A DNA stretch of 64,000 nt, taken from NCBI GenBank assembly GCA_963669315.1, contig OY770021.1, forward strand, positions 3,658,001-3,722,000, in the 5' to 3' direction. Origin of the DNA: SZUA-547 sp963669315 (GTDB lineage Bacteria; Pseudomonadota; Alphaproteobacteria; Rhodobacterales; Rhodobacteraceae). This document shows positions 15,893-23,589 of the stretch, piece after piece. A model generated the notes under the pieces. The model did not search any database. It had not been told where the DNA came from and worked only from the letters and a program-made list of their open reading frames with translations. A program made the position numbers and the translations under genes. Position 1 is the stretch's first letter. Every line of letters begins with the position of its first letter.

Positions 15893-16265
15893 CCTCGTTT
15901 TGGGCCGCGACGCTGACGCGCGTTCGGCTGACTGGGGTCAATCCAAGTTCCGCCGCGAACTGGCGTGCGGTTTTCATCGCCTCCATCTGCATTGAGAATG
16001 CTGGGTGTTTTCTTGGAAAGTTGTCGGTCTCCACGACAAGATCAGCGGCCTGCAACAAATGCTCACATTCGCGCACGCGACCAATCGCGACGCAGTAAGC
16101 CTCAAGGCCGCCAAGATCGGTTTCATTGAGGATGCGGCGCTCGATCAGATCAGGCGCGACGCGGTTCCATTCGGCCTTCGCCTCGTCGCTCATCCATGCG
16201 GGCGGCGGCGGGGCGTTCGTCAGACCGCCGTCTACGGCGATCAGATCCGGTTTGCGGCCCTTCAT
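15864..16265 (-). CDS. terS: Phage terminase small subunit, P27 family
   Basis: The 133-residue protein begins MKGRKPDLIAVDGG, the typical N-terminus of P27-family TerS (basic GRKP, then PPPPAWMSDEAKAEWNRVAP). The central helices and the C-terminal LGLTPVSRTRVSVAAQ fit the family. TerS recognises the packaging site and delivers DNA to TerL. Its start overlaps the stop of the DUF3168-like gene (ATGA). A satellite-specific TerS is the usual way such elements redirect packaging. Confidence 0.88.
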   Translation of the reverse strand: MKGRKPDLIAVDGGLTNAPPPPAWMSDEAKAEWNRVAPDLIERRILNETDLGGLEAYCVAIGRVRECEHLLQAADLVVETDNFPRKHPAFSMQMEAMKTARQFAAELGLTPVSRTRVSVAAQNEDEFAGLVAG

Positions 16266-16642
16266 GGGTTTGGCTCCATGAAAGCGCTGAGAATGACGAT
16301 GCCGTGGTCCTTCCGGCCCTCGCGGGCGAATTTCTGCTCAGGCCGATACGTGAAATCCATGTTCCAGTGGCCAACGGAGACCTGCTGACCGACCACCGAC
16401 GCCAGCACCCGAACCGCAAGCCGCTTCGCTTCCAGAAACCCGTTCTGGGGCGTTCTGACGTGGATCACGGCGTCCAGAACCTTCAGATTCGCGCCGTGGC
16501 CGCCCGCTTCGGTGTAGACGTTCACGAAATGCCTGGGATCGAAGGTGATCGCGTCGCTCTGAGGCAGCAGCTCGCGAAGAGCGCCCGCTAAGGCGTTCTC
16601 AGCGCTGCCATTTTCAAAGTTATCAGGGGTAGTCGGGGTCAT
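16262..16642 (-). CDS. DUF3168-like neck or tail-terminator protein
   Basis: The 126-residue product (start MTPTTPDNFENGSAENALAG) matches the general layout of the DUF3168 / gp17-like family: an N-terminal helix with alternating hydrophobics, VIHVRTPQNGFLEAKRLAVR, and a C-terminal strand HGIVILSAFMEP. Family members cap the tail tube or join head and tail. The ATG at 16642 lies just after the HNH stop; a longer frame would overlap HNH. It is the only intact candidate for a joining protein in the element, so it could be the adaptor to a helper tail. The family match is by pattern and moderate. Confidence 0.55.
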   Translation of the reverse strand: MTPTTPDNFENGSAENALAGALRELLPQSDAITFDPRHFVNVYTEAGGHGANLKVLDAVIHVRTPQNGFLEAKRLAVRVLASVVGQQVSVGHWNMDFTYRPEQKFAREGRKDHGIVILSAFMEPNP

Positions 16643-16670
16643 TTTCAAAAAAAGCCCAATTTCATTACGA

Positions 16671-17054
16671 TCAACAGAAGATTTGGGGGCCGGTCTGGGG
16701 TCGCCTTTTGGAAATATCCGATCCCCCCCGGTTCTCTTCTCGCTGCTTGGTGGAGCTATGGCAGTGGTCACACATCGGCTGCCAATTGGATCGGTTCCAG
16801 AACAACGCCTGGTCGCCCTTGTGCGGCTTGATGTGATCCACCACGTTGGCGGGCTTGCCGCATGTGACGCACCAGTGGTGATGCTTCAGGAACTCGGCGC
16901 GCGCTCTTTGCCACTTACTGCCGTAACCTCGCTGAGAAGATGAACCACGCCGTGCGTCGCTTGCCCGTCGCCATTGTGCGGAGCAGTCCGGGCAGCGCTG
17001 GCCGCCTGGAACCACCCTTCCGCACCGACAGATCCGGTTTGGCTTCGTAGGCAT
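16671..17054 (-). CDS. HNH endonuclease of the packaging module
   Basis: The 127-residue protein has an N-terminal zinc ribbon (Cys9, Cys11, Cys21, Cys24) and an HNH domain: WCVTCGKPANVVDHIKPHKG (Asp73-His74), then NRSNWQPMCDHCHSSTKQRE. HNH nucleases beside terminase genes are needed for cos cleavage in HK97-type phages and occur in cf-PICIs. An AGGAGGT site lies 5 nt before the ATG. It is followed by the neck gene and terS-terL. Confidence 0.9.
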   Translation of the reverse strand: MPTKPNRICRCGRVVPGGQRCPDCSAQWRRASDARRGSSSQRGYGSKWQRARAEFLKHHHWCVTCGKPANVVDHIKPHKGDQALFWNRSNWQPMCDHCHSSTKQREENRGGSDISKRRPQTGPQIFC

Positions 17055-17171
17055 GGTTCACCTCCTGTGTTGGCGTGGTCGTCTCCTGCCGCGCAGCAAT
17101 GAGTAGCCGGGGGACGCGACAGGAGTTTGGGGAAGCGGACTGACCACAAGCCCACCGAGGATTCCCCCGAA

Positions 17172-18785
17172 TTACGGTGTCATGGTCAGCTTGCGGATCG
17201 CTTCGGTCTTCACCACATCCGCGCCGACACGGCGGCGGGCGTGGAACCGCACCATCGAGTTGGTCGCCTGTGTGAAGGGATCGCGCAGAACGCTGAGATC
17301 GACGCGATCGACGATGCGATAGGCTTGGTTAAAGTCACCGAACAAAATCGGCGAGATCGACGGCGTCGGCGAGACGGTCAGGTCGATCGATGGCATGTCC
17401 GGGGCTTCAATGACCGGGCGTCCGAGGATGGTGGCCGGGCTGCCGTCTGCGATGCTCTCCGTCCAGAGCGGACGGTTCTGACTGTCTGTCAGTTTGCGAA
17501 CTTCGGCGATCGTGCTGGCGTTCATCATCCAAGCGCCGTTGCGGCGATAGAAGGCCTTCAGCGCGTAGAAGAGATCAACCAGCTCGTCATAGGTGATCGC
17601 GCCATAGGAAGCAGCCGTGGTTTCCGGGACGCCCGACGCCTGAAGCAAGCCGGTCGGCTGGCCACTGCCGGTGCCGTTGAAAAATGCGTCGCTTTCAAGC
17701 CTTCCGAATTCTTCCGCGAAGTCCATGGACAGCTCGGAGCCGATGTTGAAGGCCGCGTCTTCCAGCAATTTATTTGTTGCGTCTACGTAGCAGCGGCTCT
17801 CATAGACCGGAATCTGTTTCTGGCCGTAGACGGGCTGCGTCTCGCTGGACGCCGATTTCTCGGCCACCCAGGCCGCTGTCAGCGTGTCGGTGCGGGTTGG
17901 TAATGTGACCTCATCGCGACCGGTGCGCATGATACGCGCCGCCTGTCGGACAGGGCTGATCTCGGTCAGGTTCTTGATCAGCTCGGCTCTGAAGTCTTCC
18001 GGGACGAGATAGCCGCCTTCTGCGTCGACGCCGACTGAGAGGTCTTTCTTTTCGACGTCGCTCATCTTGTCGTCGCCGCGCCGAATGAACGAGGTGAAAG
18101 CCTTGGTCTCGGCCTCTTTCTTCTCTTCCTTCTCCGACTTGGTTTCGATCGCGCCGGGGCGGTTCAGCTTGACCTCGATACGGCCCGCCGATTTCTTCAA
18201 AGCGGTCATGCCGTCATCGACGTTCTCCAGCTTTTCGTTGATGTCTTTGACGCCGCCTTCAAGCGCTTCCACGCGCTCCAGGACGTCCACTTCGTTCTCG
18301 ATATCGTCTTGTTCCATTAGAGGTACTCCAGATTTAACATTCGTGACGCGCGCCCGGCTCGCGGCCGGAAGCGTGACGAGAGAGATTTCGATCAGGTCCA
18401 GCTTGGTCAGCAGACGCCCGCCGGGCCTCGCCGTTGAAGCGTCGACGCGATAGCCGATCGACAAGCCGTTCAGCGCGCCGGATTTCAGAAGGGCGTAGGC
18501 GTCGCCGCCTTTGCCTGTCTCGATGGTGAGACGCCCTTTGACGAAGAGGCCCTTCGCGTCCTCCCTCACGATCTCCCACGTGCCGATCGGCTCAGAGGGG
18601 TCGTGTTGCCAGAGAAGGGCGGGGCGGCTGCCATTGCTTTTGTGTTCGGCCAGAGACGTGCGGAACGCGCCGGGAGCGATCACGTCGCCCTGACTGTCCG
18701 CCTTACCGCCGAAGAGGCTGGCGTAACCCTCGAAGGTTCCGGCCTCGTCGGTGGCGAACTTGACCTCAAGATTCAGCGTTTGCAT
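17172..18785 (-). CDS. Fused prohead protease and HK97-fold major capsid protein
   Basis: The 537-residue protein joins two usually separate head proteins. Residues 1-150 are a U35-type prohead protease: FEGYASLFGGKADSQGDVI, catalytic His61 in LWQHD, Ser109 in GALNGLSIGY and Glu133 in LIEISLVTLPA. Residues 155-235 are a coiled-coil scaffold (delta) domain. From about 245 (AEGGYLVPEDFRAELIK) to the end is the HK97 capsid fold, with WVAEKSASSETQP and FFNGTGSGQPTGLL. It overlaps the portal gene by 20 nt. Self-cleavage after assembly would release the capsid part. No frameshift separates the two; it is one clean frame. Confidence 0.93.
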   Translation of the reverse strand: MQTLNLEVKFATDEAGTFEGYASLFGGKADSQGDVIAPGAFRTSLAEHKSNGSRPALLWQHDPSEPIGTWEIVREDAKGLFVKGRLTIETGKGGDAYALLKSGALNGLSIGYRVDASTARPGGRLLTKLDLIEISLVTLPAASRARVTNVKSGVPLMEQDDIENEVDVLERVEALEGGVKDINEKLENVDDGMTALKKSAGRIEVKLNRPGAIETKSEKEEKKEAETKAFTSFIRRGDDKMSDVEKKDLSVGVDAEGGYLVPEDFRAELIKNLTEISPVRQAARIMRTGRDEVTLPTRTDTLTAAWVAEKSASSETQPVYGQKQIPVYESRCYVDATNKLLEDAAFNIGSELSMDFAEEFGRLESDAFFNGTGSGQPTGLLQASGVPETTAASYGAITYDELVDLFYALKAFYRRNGAWMMNASTIAEVRKLTDSQNRPLWTESIADGSPATILGRPVIEAPDMPSIDLTVSPTPSISPILFGDFNQAYRIVDRVDLSVLRDPFTQATNSMVRFHARRRVGADVVKTEAIRKLTMTP

Positions 18786-19992
18786 TGGGCGGCTCCGTAT
18801 TCATTGGAAGGCGGAACTCGTCGCCGCCGTCGTATGGGCTGCGGTTTTCTGCGGCGCGGACCTCGTTGGGATTGAGCAGGCCGTTCGTGACCGCCTTTGC
18901 GTAGGCCTCGAAGCGCGCGGCCAGATCGGCGCGGGCGAACTCGTCGGTCAGGAATTCGGCGAAATAGACGCCTTGCTCTTCTGGCGTCAGCAGCGATCGG
19001 GCGATGGCCTGTTCCCAGCATTGCAGCCATGGGAGAAGCGTGAAGCTGAGAAACTGCCGTCCCATGGATTCCGCGTTTGCGTGCGTGACGCGTTCGAGGT
19101 CGTTGATCAGGCTGAGCGGTACGCGGAACACGCGGGCGATCTCTGCGACCTGATGGCGGCGAAGCTCAAGAAATTGGAGATCGACGCTGTTGAAGGTGAG
19201 CGCCTGGAAATCCATTCCTTCTTCGAGAATGGCGGTTCGTCCGCTGTTCTCGCCGCCGCCGTGAGCGCCTTGCCAACTGGCCCGCAATCTCTCAGCCGAA
19301 CCTTCGCCAAGGCGGCCTGAATGCTTCAACACGCCGCTTGGCCTCGCGCCATTTCCAAAGAGCTTGGCCGCGTGCTTTTCCTGCGCCAGCGACAGGGCGA
19401 TCGCCTCGCGGGCCTGCATGACCGGGCTGAGACCCAGCATGCTGCGAAGGTGAAGAATCTGATCGCGGCGATAGTTGACCTGTCGGCCGTCGCCAAGCGT
19501 GACGCGGTAGGAGGGTTCCATCGTCAGCGCGTTTCGCTCGACCGTGACCGAAGGCGTCGGAATCTGGATCAGCTCAACGATCTCGCCGTCCGTATTCCGG
19601 TTGATGAACGCGAAAGCCTCACCGTAGCGCAGCAGGTCCGCTGTCATGTCGACGCGGAACTCGAACGCCGTGGTCCATTCGTTCGGCTGATCGTGGAGAA
19701 GCCGGTAAAGCGGGTGATCGCGCGCGCGCTCTTTCGAGTCGTCTTCGTTGCGCCGGTAGAGGTGCAAAGGAAGCTGGGCGACGCTCTCGCTGATGATTTT
19801 TACGCAGGCGTAGACCACCGCGCAGCGGAGCGCGGTTTCGGGCGACACAGAGACGCCCGCTGCGGTCTCAGGGCCAAGAACCAGGAACTGGTGATCCGCA
19901 TAGGTCAGCGCCTTCTCTTCAGAAGGTTCTTGAGCGGATTCCAGAGGCAACGATTCCTCGCGCCGGAACAAATCTGATAAAAAGCTAAACAT
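18766..19992 (-). CDS. HK97-family portal protein
   Basis: The 408-residue protein starts MFSFLSDLFRREESLPLESA and has the family marks ETALRCAVVYACVKIISESV, AQLPLHLYRR, HPLYRLLHDQPNEW and RVPLSLINDLERVTHANAE. It forms the 12-subunit DNA gate of the head. The start at 19992 matches other portals; an ATG at 20067 would add 25 unrelated residues. No Shine-Dalgarno site precedes it, and TATAAT lies 6 nt before the ATG, so the transcript may be leaderless. It is the first gene of the head operon. Confidence 0.94.
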   Translation of the reverse strand: MFSFLSDLFRREESLPLESAQEPSEEKALTYADHQFLVLGPETAAGVSVSPETALRCAVVYACVKIISESVAQLPLHLYRRNEDDSKERARDHPLYRLLHDQPNEWTTAFEFRVDMTADLLRYGEAFAFINRNTDGEIVELIQIPTPSVTVERNALTMEPSYRVTLGDGRQVNYRRDQILHLRSMLGLSPVMQAREAIALSLAQEKHAAKLFGNGARPSGVLKHSGRLGEGSAERLRASWQGAHGGGENSGRTAILEEGMDFQALTFNSVDLQFLELRRHQVAEIARVFRVPLSLINDLERVTHANAESMGRQFLSFTLLPWLQCWEQAIARSLLTPEEQGVYFAEFLTDEFARADLAARFEAYAKAVTNGLLNPNEVRAAENRSPYDGGDEFRLPMNTEPPNANAES

Positions 19993-19998
19993 GCGAAC

Positions 19999-20004
19999 AT
20001 TATA
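19999..20004 (-). promoter_or_regulatory. TATAAT -10 box of the head operon, leaderless spacing
   Basis: A perfect TATAAT on the minus strand is followed by GTTCGC and then the portal ATG at 19992. A start site 7 nt after the -10 box would be the A of ATG itself, which fits the lack of a ribosome site. The -35 region is poor and is covered by the LexA-type box. Confidence 0.6.
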
Positions 20005-20019
20005 CGAAATTTCGCCTAT

Positions 20020-20034
20020 GTTCGCTGATCGTTC
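20020..20034. promoter_or_regulatory. LexA-type SOS box in front of the head operon
   Basis: GTTCGCTGATCGTTC matches exactly the alphaproteobacterial LexA consensus GTTC-N7-GTTC. It lies 28-42 bp upstream of the presumed start site of the portal gene, over the -35 region, in the 76-bp gap between two genes. A weaker half-match (GAAC-N7-GAAA) lies at 19995-20009 over the -10 box. It suggests DNA damage turns on head gene expression. Confidence 0.65.
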
Positions 20035-20068
20035 GCAGTTTCTCTCGATCTCTCGCGCGGAGGTCACC

Positions 20069-20380
20069 CTAAGGTTGTTTATGGGCGCCGTAGACGAGCA
20101 CCCTGTTGAACAGTTCCCAGATTTGCCGCTCGATCTCGTTGTCAGTTTCAGCCTTGGAGGCGCGCCGACGGAAGAGACTGTTCAACTCGCTTTCGAACTC
20201 ATCGTGCGTGACCTTCCGCCAGGACGCCATCAGCTTTTCGTATGAGCCGACGACGATCTTGGGGCCATCATAGGTTTCGACCCATTTCAGGCCGCCGTCA
20301 CGCATCCGCGCGCGTATCCAGCCCTCACTCCGAGACGCGCGCCACGATAGGGCTTTGACGCTCTCCAGTGGTTCACTCAT
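20069..20380 (-). CDS. Unknown protein of the replication/small-gene operon
   Basis: The 103-residue product contains ALSWRASRSEGWIRARMRDG and ELNSLFRRRASKAETDNEIE with ERQIWELFNRVLV near the C-terminus. It is basic and mostly helical. No family is recognised. Its ATG overlaps the preceding stop (ATGA), and it is the last gene before the head promoter. It could be a late-gene regulator or morphogenesis factor, but only position suggests this. Confidence 0.6.
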   Translation of the reverse strand: MSEPLESVKALSWRASRSEGWIRARMRDGGLKWVETYDGPKIVVGSYEKLMASWRKVTHDEFESELNSLFRRRASKAETDNEIERQIWELFNRVLVYGAHKQP

Positions 20381-20616
20381 TGCAGCCTCCCCGTATTGCG
20401 CTCGGCCATGATCGCATTGGCCCGCCGGCAGACGGCGAGGATGTAATCCCCGGCCGCCTTGTCGATCGCCTCATGTGCCTGGTTCGGGCCTTCCGTGACG
20501 AGGCGGTCAATCTCCGCGTTCGCCATCGTCGCCAACAGCGCGTGCCGGGCGTCATCCATTGCGCCGATCAGCGCGAAGGCTGCGGCGTCGATGCGATTTC
20601 CGGGCTGTTCAGTCAT
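20377..20616 (-). CDS. Unknown small helical protein
   Basis: The 79-residue product (RIDAAAFALIGAMDDARHAL, then MANAEIDRLVTEGPNQAHEA) is mostly helical and mildly acidic. An AAGGAG site lies 8 nt before the ATG at 20616, and the stop overlaps the next gene. No family is recognised. Confidence 0.55.
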   Translation of the reverse strand: MTEQPGNRIDAAAFALIGAMDDARHALLATMANAEIDRLVTEGPNQAHEAIDKAAGDYILAVCRRANAIMAERNTGRLQ

Positions 20617-20634
20617 TGCTCGACTCCTTCTGTA

Positions 20635-20928
20635 TTAATCCCAGTTCGGAAAGCATCGGTGGGCATCGTCGAACGCCTGTTCGCGAGACGCGCCATGCTC
20701 GATGCGCATTTCTATGAAGCGCCTGACCTCGGGCGGCGCAGCCTTCAGAATTGCCCCGTAACCGGCGTCCAGAATGAACTTGGAGATCTCTTCGTCGTTC
20801 TTCCCCTGTCGACGAAGAATGTCCGCCGCCTTCCGGCAGGAATGGCGGAAGGCTTTCTCTAGTTGCGCTACGTCTTCGATCGCCTTATCGGCACCAGCCT
20901 TGAGGTCTTTGATCACATCGTCTTTCAT
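20635..20928 (-). CDS. Unknown small helical protein
   Basis: The 97-residue product starts MKDDVIKDLKAGADKAIEDV and contains RHSCRKAADILRRQGKNDEE and MRIEHGASREQAFDDAHRCF. It is predicted all-helical with mixed charge. GAGG lies before the ATG. No family is recognised. It belongs to the run of small leftward genes between the primase and portal genes. Confidence 0.55.
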   Translation of the reverse strand: MKDDVIKDLKAGADKAIEDVAQLEKAFRHSCRKAADILRRQGKNDEEISKFILDAGYGAILKAAPPEVRRFIEMRIEHGASREQAFDDAHRCFPNWD

Positions 20929-20948
20929 TGCTCTGCCTCTTTCGTTTT

Positions 20949-21263
20949 TCAGTGAATCTGCTCGGTCGGATGTTTTGTTGTTCGCACCCGGTCCCAGATC
21001 GCCCGCGCCCGGTGGTAGGGGATGTCGGCGGTTGCAGATCGTGTAGTTGCACTGACCTGCTCCAAAAGGCTGTCAGCGCAGGCTCGGTGCCAACGAATCC
21101 AGCGAAGGCGTTCGTTCAACCACGCCCGCTTTTCATAGCGTCCGCCCTTTGCTTGTTTGAGGAACGCCTTCATTTCAGTGCGAATGCTTAGAATGGCGTC
21201 ACCGTGTTCGCAGAGTTCACGACACAGCTGCTCAAGTTCGATTTCCAGTTCCTCTTCGGTCAT
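20949..21263 (-). CDS. Unknown small helical protein
   Basis: The 104-residue product starts MTEEELEIELEQLCRELCEH and goes on with a basic middle (YEKRAWLNERLRWIRWHRAC). The N-terminal half is a likely coiled coil. The ATG at 21263 overlaps the upstream stop as TGATG; a GTG 6 nt earlier is the alternative. No family is recognised. Confidence 0.55.
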   Translation of the reverse strand: MTEEELEIELEQLCRELCEHGDAILSIRTEMKAFLKQAKGGRYEKRAWLNERLRWIRWHRACADSLLEQVSATTRSATADIPYHRARAIWDRVRTTKHPTEQIH

Positions 21264-21445
21264 CACCACTGGTCTCCATGCAAATCGATCTCGTCCCGGC
21301 CCCGGTCGGCTGGGGCCAGGTCGCTGTATTCGTCGCTGACGCTGATCAGGGCGACGGCGAGGTCTTCAGGCTCGACGCCCTTGTCCATTCGGCGCTCGAC
21401 GTAGCGGCGAAGGGCTGCGGTCTCGCGTTGGATGGCTTTGCTCAT
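21263..21445 (-). CDS. Unknown 60-residue protein
   Basis: The product (MSKAIQRETAALRRYVERRM, then VALISVSDEYSDLAPADRGR) is short, with one helix rich in Arg and Glu. Its ATG overlaps the stop of the primase-polymerase gene (ATGA) and its stop overlaps the next start, which supports translation. No family is recognised. Confidence 0.5.
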   Translation of the reverse strand: MSKAIQRETAALRRYVERRMDKGVEPEDLAVALISVSDEYSDLAPADRGRDEIDLHGDQW

Positions 21446-22497
21446 GACAACGCCTCCTGCCCTGAGAAGGGGGGAGGGGGGGTATAGTGATAGTGGCCGT
21501 CAAACGGCCTAGTCAGGCGGTACTGTCCAGCAGCACGTTTTTGGGCGTTCGGCGGCGAGACAACCTCCAGATAGGAACGCTCGATCAGCACATCGCGCGC
21601 GCGCCCGATCCGTCTCCTGTCCCACGGTGGATTGCCCGCCTTTGACATGGCAGCAGGCGCAATCGCGAAGGACTGCTTGCTGTTGTGAAAGCGCCGGAAG
21701 TGATCCAGCAACCAGTAAGCGTCTGGCGCGTTTCTCAGATCGTCCAGCGTCCTGTCCCTCTGAGTGACTTGAGGGCGGCGAATGCCAACGAAGTTGCGCC
21801 CATCAACCTGGTACTTCCATGCTTTTCGCGCAGTGACTTCGATCTCTCGAATGCTGAGAGGATCAGGCATTGCGGACGCCCAGGTCTGCGCTGCATCGAT
21901 CAGCTGATCCACGTCATCGCAATGCCGCGCCTCTGGCATGCACCACATAAACAGAGACCTGTTGCGCTCGCCCTCGCGCACCGCTTCAGCGGCCCGATGA
22001 CAGGAGGCGTCGAGCGCGTCGGACCTGATGGCGGGCAAGCGATCAAGGTCGTCCAGCGAGCCTGTCAGGAACTCATAGCGACGCCCCAAATCAGGCCGGT
22101 AGCTGGGCGGGGCGATGGTGTAGCCGTCGCCGAGAATGTCGATCGCCAGCCCCTTGAACGGTCGTGTGCGCCGCCCCTCGCCGCTGTGGCGGTACCAGGC
22201 TTTCGACTTGTCGCTCGCCGTGCGGATCTTGATCGGAGTATCGCCGAAGCGCTCCAATGCAGCGCCCAACGCAGCGTCGCCCGCCATGTCGATATCAACT
22301 TCGACGATCCGGCTGCGCTCTCCCATGCAAAGGCCGAGGCCGTCGGCGTCGCCGAACTTCTCCGCCCATGCGCGGGTTGCTGGCAGTCCGCCGCGCTGCC
22401 AGTTCGTGACAGCCGGGCGCTTGTGTCTTGTATCGACCGGAAAGGTGGCGAGCCCCGCGTCCGCGTAGATCGGGGCGAACTGTGCAAAAACACCCAT
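21442..22497 (-). CDS. Primase-polymerase (bifunctional prim-pol, AEP superfamily)
   Basis: The 351-residue protein starts GVFAQFAPIYADAGLATFPV and has the prim-pol catalytic motifs: RIVEVDIDM (Asp68 and Asp70), AWYRHSGEGRR (His104) and the IDILGDGYTIAPPS loop. A C-terminal part (residues 235-350) looks helical and includes a possible winged helix (WDRRRIGRARDVLIERSYLE). No helicase domain follows, unlike many replication proteins of satellites. The ATG at 22497 has GGGGGA upstream and overlaps the Spo11-like gene as TGATG; a TTG 6 nt earlier is possible. It would prime replication of the excised element. Confidence 0.85.
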   Translation of the reverse strand: MGVFAQFAPIYADAGLATFPVDTRHKRPAVTNWQRGGLPATRAWAEKFGDADGLGLCMGERSRIVEVDIDMAGDAALGAALERFGDTPIKIRTASDKSKAWYRHSGEGRRTRPFKGLAIDILGDGYTIAPPSYRPDLGRRYEFLTGSLDDLDRLPAIRSDALDASCHRAAEAVREGERNRSLFMWCMPEARHCDDVDQLIDAAQTWASAMPDPLSIREIEVTARKAWKYQVDGRNFVGIRRPQVTQRDRTLDDLRNAPDAYWLLDHFRRFHNSKQSFAIAPAAMSKAGNPPWDRRRIGRARDVLIERSYLEVVSPPNAQKRAAGQYRLTRPFDGHYHYTPPPPFSGQEALS

Positions 22498-23381
22498 CAC
22501 CAATCCCCCCGCATTTCTGCGAACTCGGCGAGGATGCTTCGCTCGGATTCTTCGGCGACCCTGGCGATCTCCAGTGCGCGTGGTGGTAGCAGCGCCTCGA
22601 TCTCAGAGCGCAGGAGACGCCTCAGGAGCGCCGCTGGCATAGCCTCGGCTTCGACGGTCTCTCTTAGGTCTGAGACCCGCTTGTCCGACGCCTTCCGGGG
22701 TTTTGTCGGCAGATCGTATTCCTCGATCTGATCGGGGTTGATGCCGACGCGCTTGAAAGTCAGGTCGAGGCCCGGATCGAGATGCGACCGCAATTCCCGT
22801 TCGATGGCGACGTCGATCAGAACACCAGCCGGGTCGTAGTCGCCGATGAAGAAGATCACCGCGCCCCGGTCAGCGGCGTAGTGGTTGATATGCGTCGACG
22901 CCTGGTAGGCGAGGGTCAGGCTGGAGAAGCCGCCCGCCGGGTAGAGGCTGACGGCCAACTCTTTGCAGTCGTTCTGGATCACGCCAGCTATCGAGCGGGA
23001 TTCAGTCCAGACCTCGCAATAGGTGTCGGCCTGCGCCCAGAGGTCGGCGCGATACATTCCCGCCACCGACCGAAGGAAATCTCCCGCGTCGTCATAGGTG
23101 GCGACGTGATGGCCGCGCCGGGTGGCGTCGCTGATCCAGCCATAGGGCAACCGGCCCTCGCGCCGCATGACGGTGCAGCGCTCCTGCACATGCCGATAGC
23201 CGCGCTCCGACTTCTCCACCGGTTCCGGCAGACGGGGATCGGTCATGCGGTAGAAGACATGCCGGATCGACTGCGGCTGGTCCTCACGAAGAACGTCGTG
23301 AATCTGACGCTCCAGCTGCACAACCTGCGCCTTGGTCCGACGCCGACGTTTTAACGGGCTGGCCCGATTAACTGCTCTCAT
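22497..23381 (-). CDS. Spo11/topoisomerase VI-A-like protein (Mini-A type)
   Basis: The 294-residue protein has an N-terminal winged helix with QSIRHVFYRM, where Tyr44 sits at the position of the catalytic tyrosine of TopoVI-A and Spo11, and a C-terminal Toprim domain with Glu127 (EVWTESRS) and the Asp181/Asp183 pair in FFIGDYDPAGVLID. Stand-alone A-subunit relatives without a B (ATPase) subunit are known from mobile elements as Mini-A. The start has GGGAGGG 8 nt upstream. It is coupled to the primase-polymerase by TGATG, which links it to replication or resolution of the element. Whether it cuts DNA is unknown. Confidence 0.78.
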   Translation of the reverse strand: MRAVNRASPLKRRRRTKAQVVQLERQIHDVLREDQPQSIRHVFYRMTDPRLPEPVEKSERGYRHVQERCTVMRREGRLPYGWISDATRRGHHVATYDDAGDFLRSVAGMYRADLWAQADTYCEVWTESRSIAGVIQNDCKELAVSLYPAGGFSSLTLAYQASTHINHYAADRGAVIFFIGDYDPAGVLIDVAIERELRSHLDPGLDLTFKRVGINPDQIEEYDLPTKPRKASDKRVSDLRETVEAEAMPAALLRRLLRSEIEALLPPRALEIARVAEESERSILAEFAEMRGDW

Positions 23382-23571
23382 TGCGCCAGCCCTCCCATTG
23401 CAGAGAAGGCGGCCGCGAGGTGCGCCGGGTCAGCTTGAGATACAGCTGCTAAAACTTGCCGGATTCGGCGGTGCGGTGTATAATTGTCATGCACACATTC
23501 TAGAACTACTGAGCCGCCGTTCCCTGCGCCAACAGGAGCGGCGGTTCTTCGTTCTGGGGGTGGATCGACCA

Positions 23572-23586
23572 GAACGTCCGACGAAC
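23572..23586. promoter_or_regulatory. Second LexA-type box near the right end
   Basis: GAACGTCCGACGAAC is GTTC-N7-GTTC read on the minus strand. It lies 190 bp upstream of the Mini-A start and 4 bp from the right arm-type site. An exact match is expected about 0.5 times by chance in 17 kb, so alone it is weak evidence. Confidence 0.4.
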
Positions 23587-23589
23587 ACC

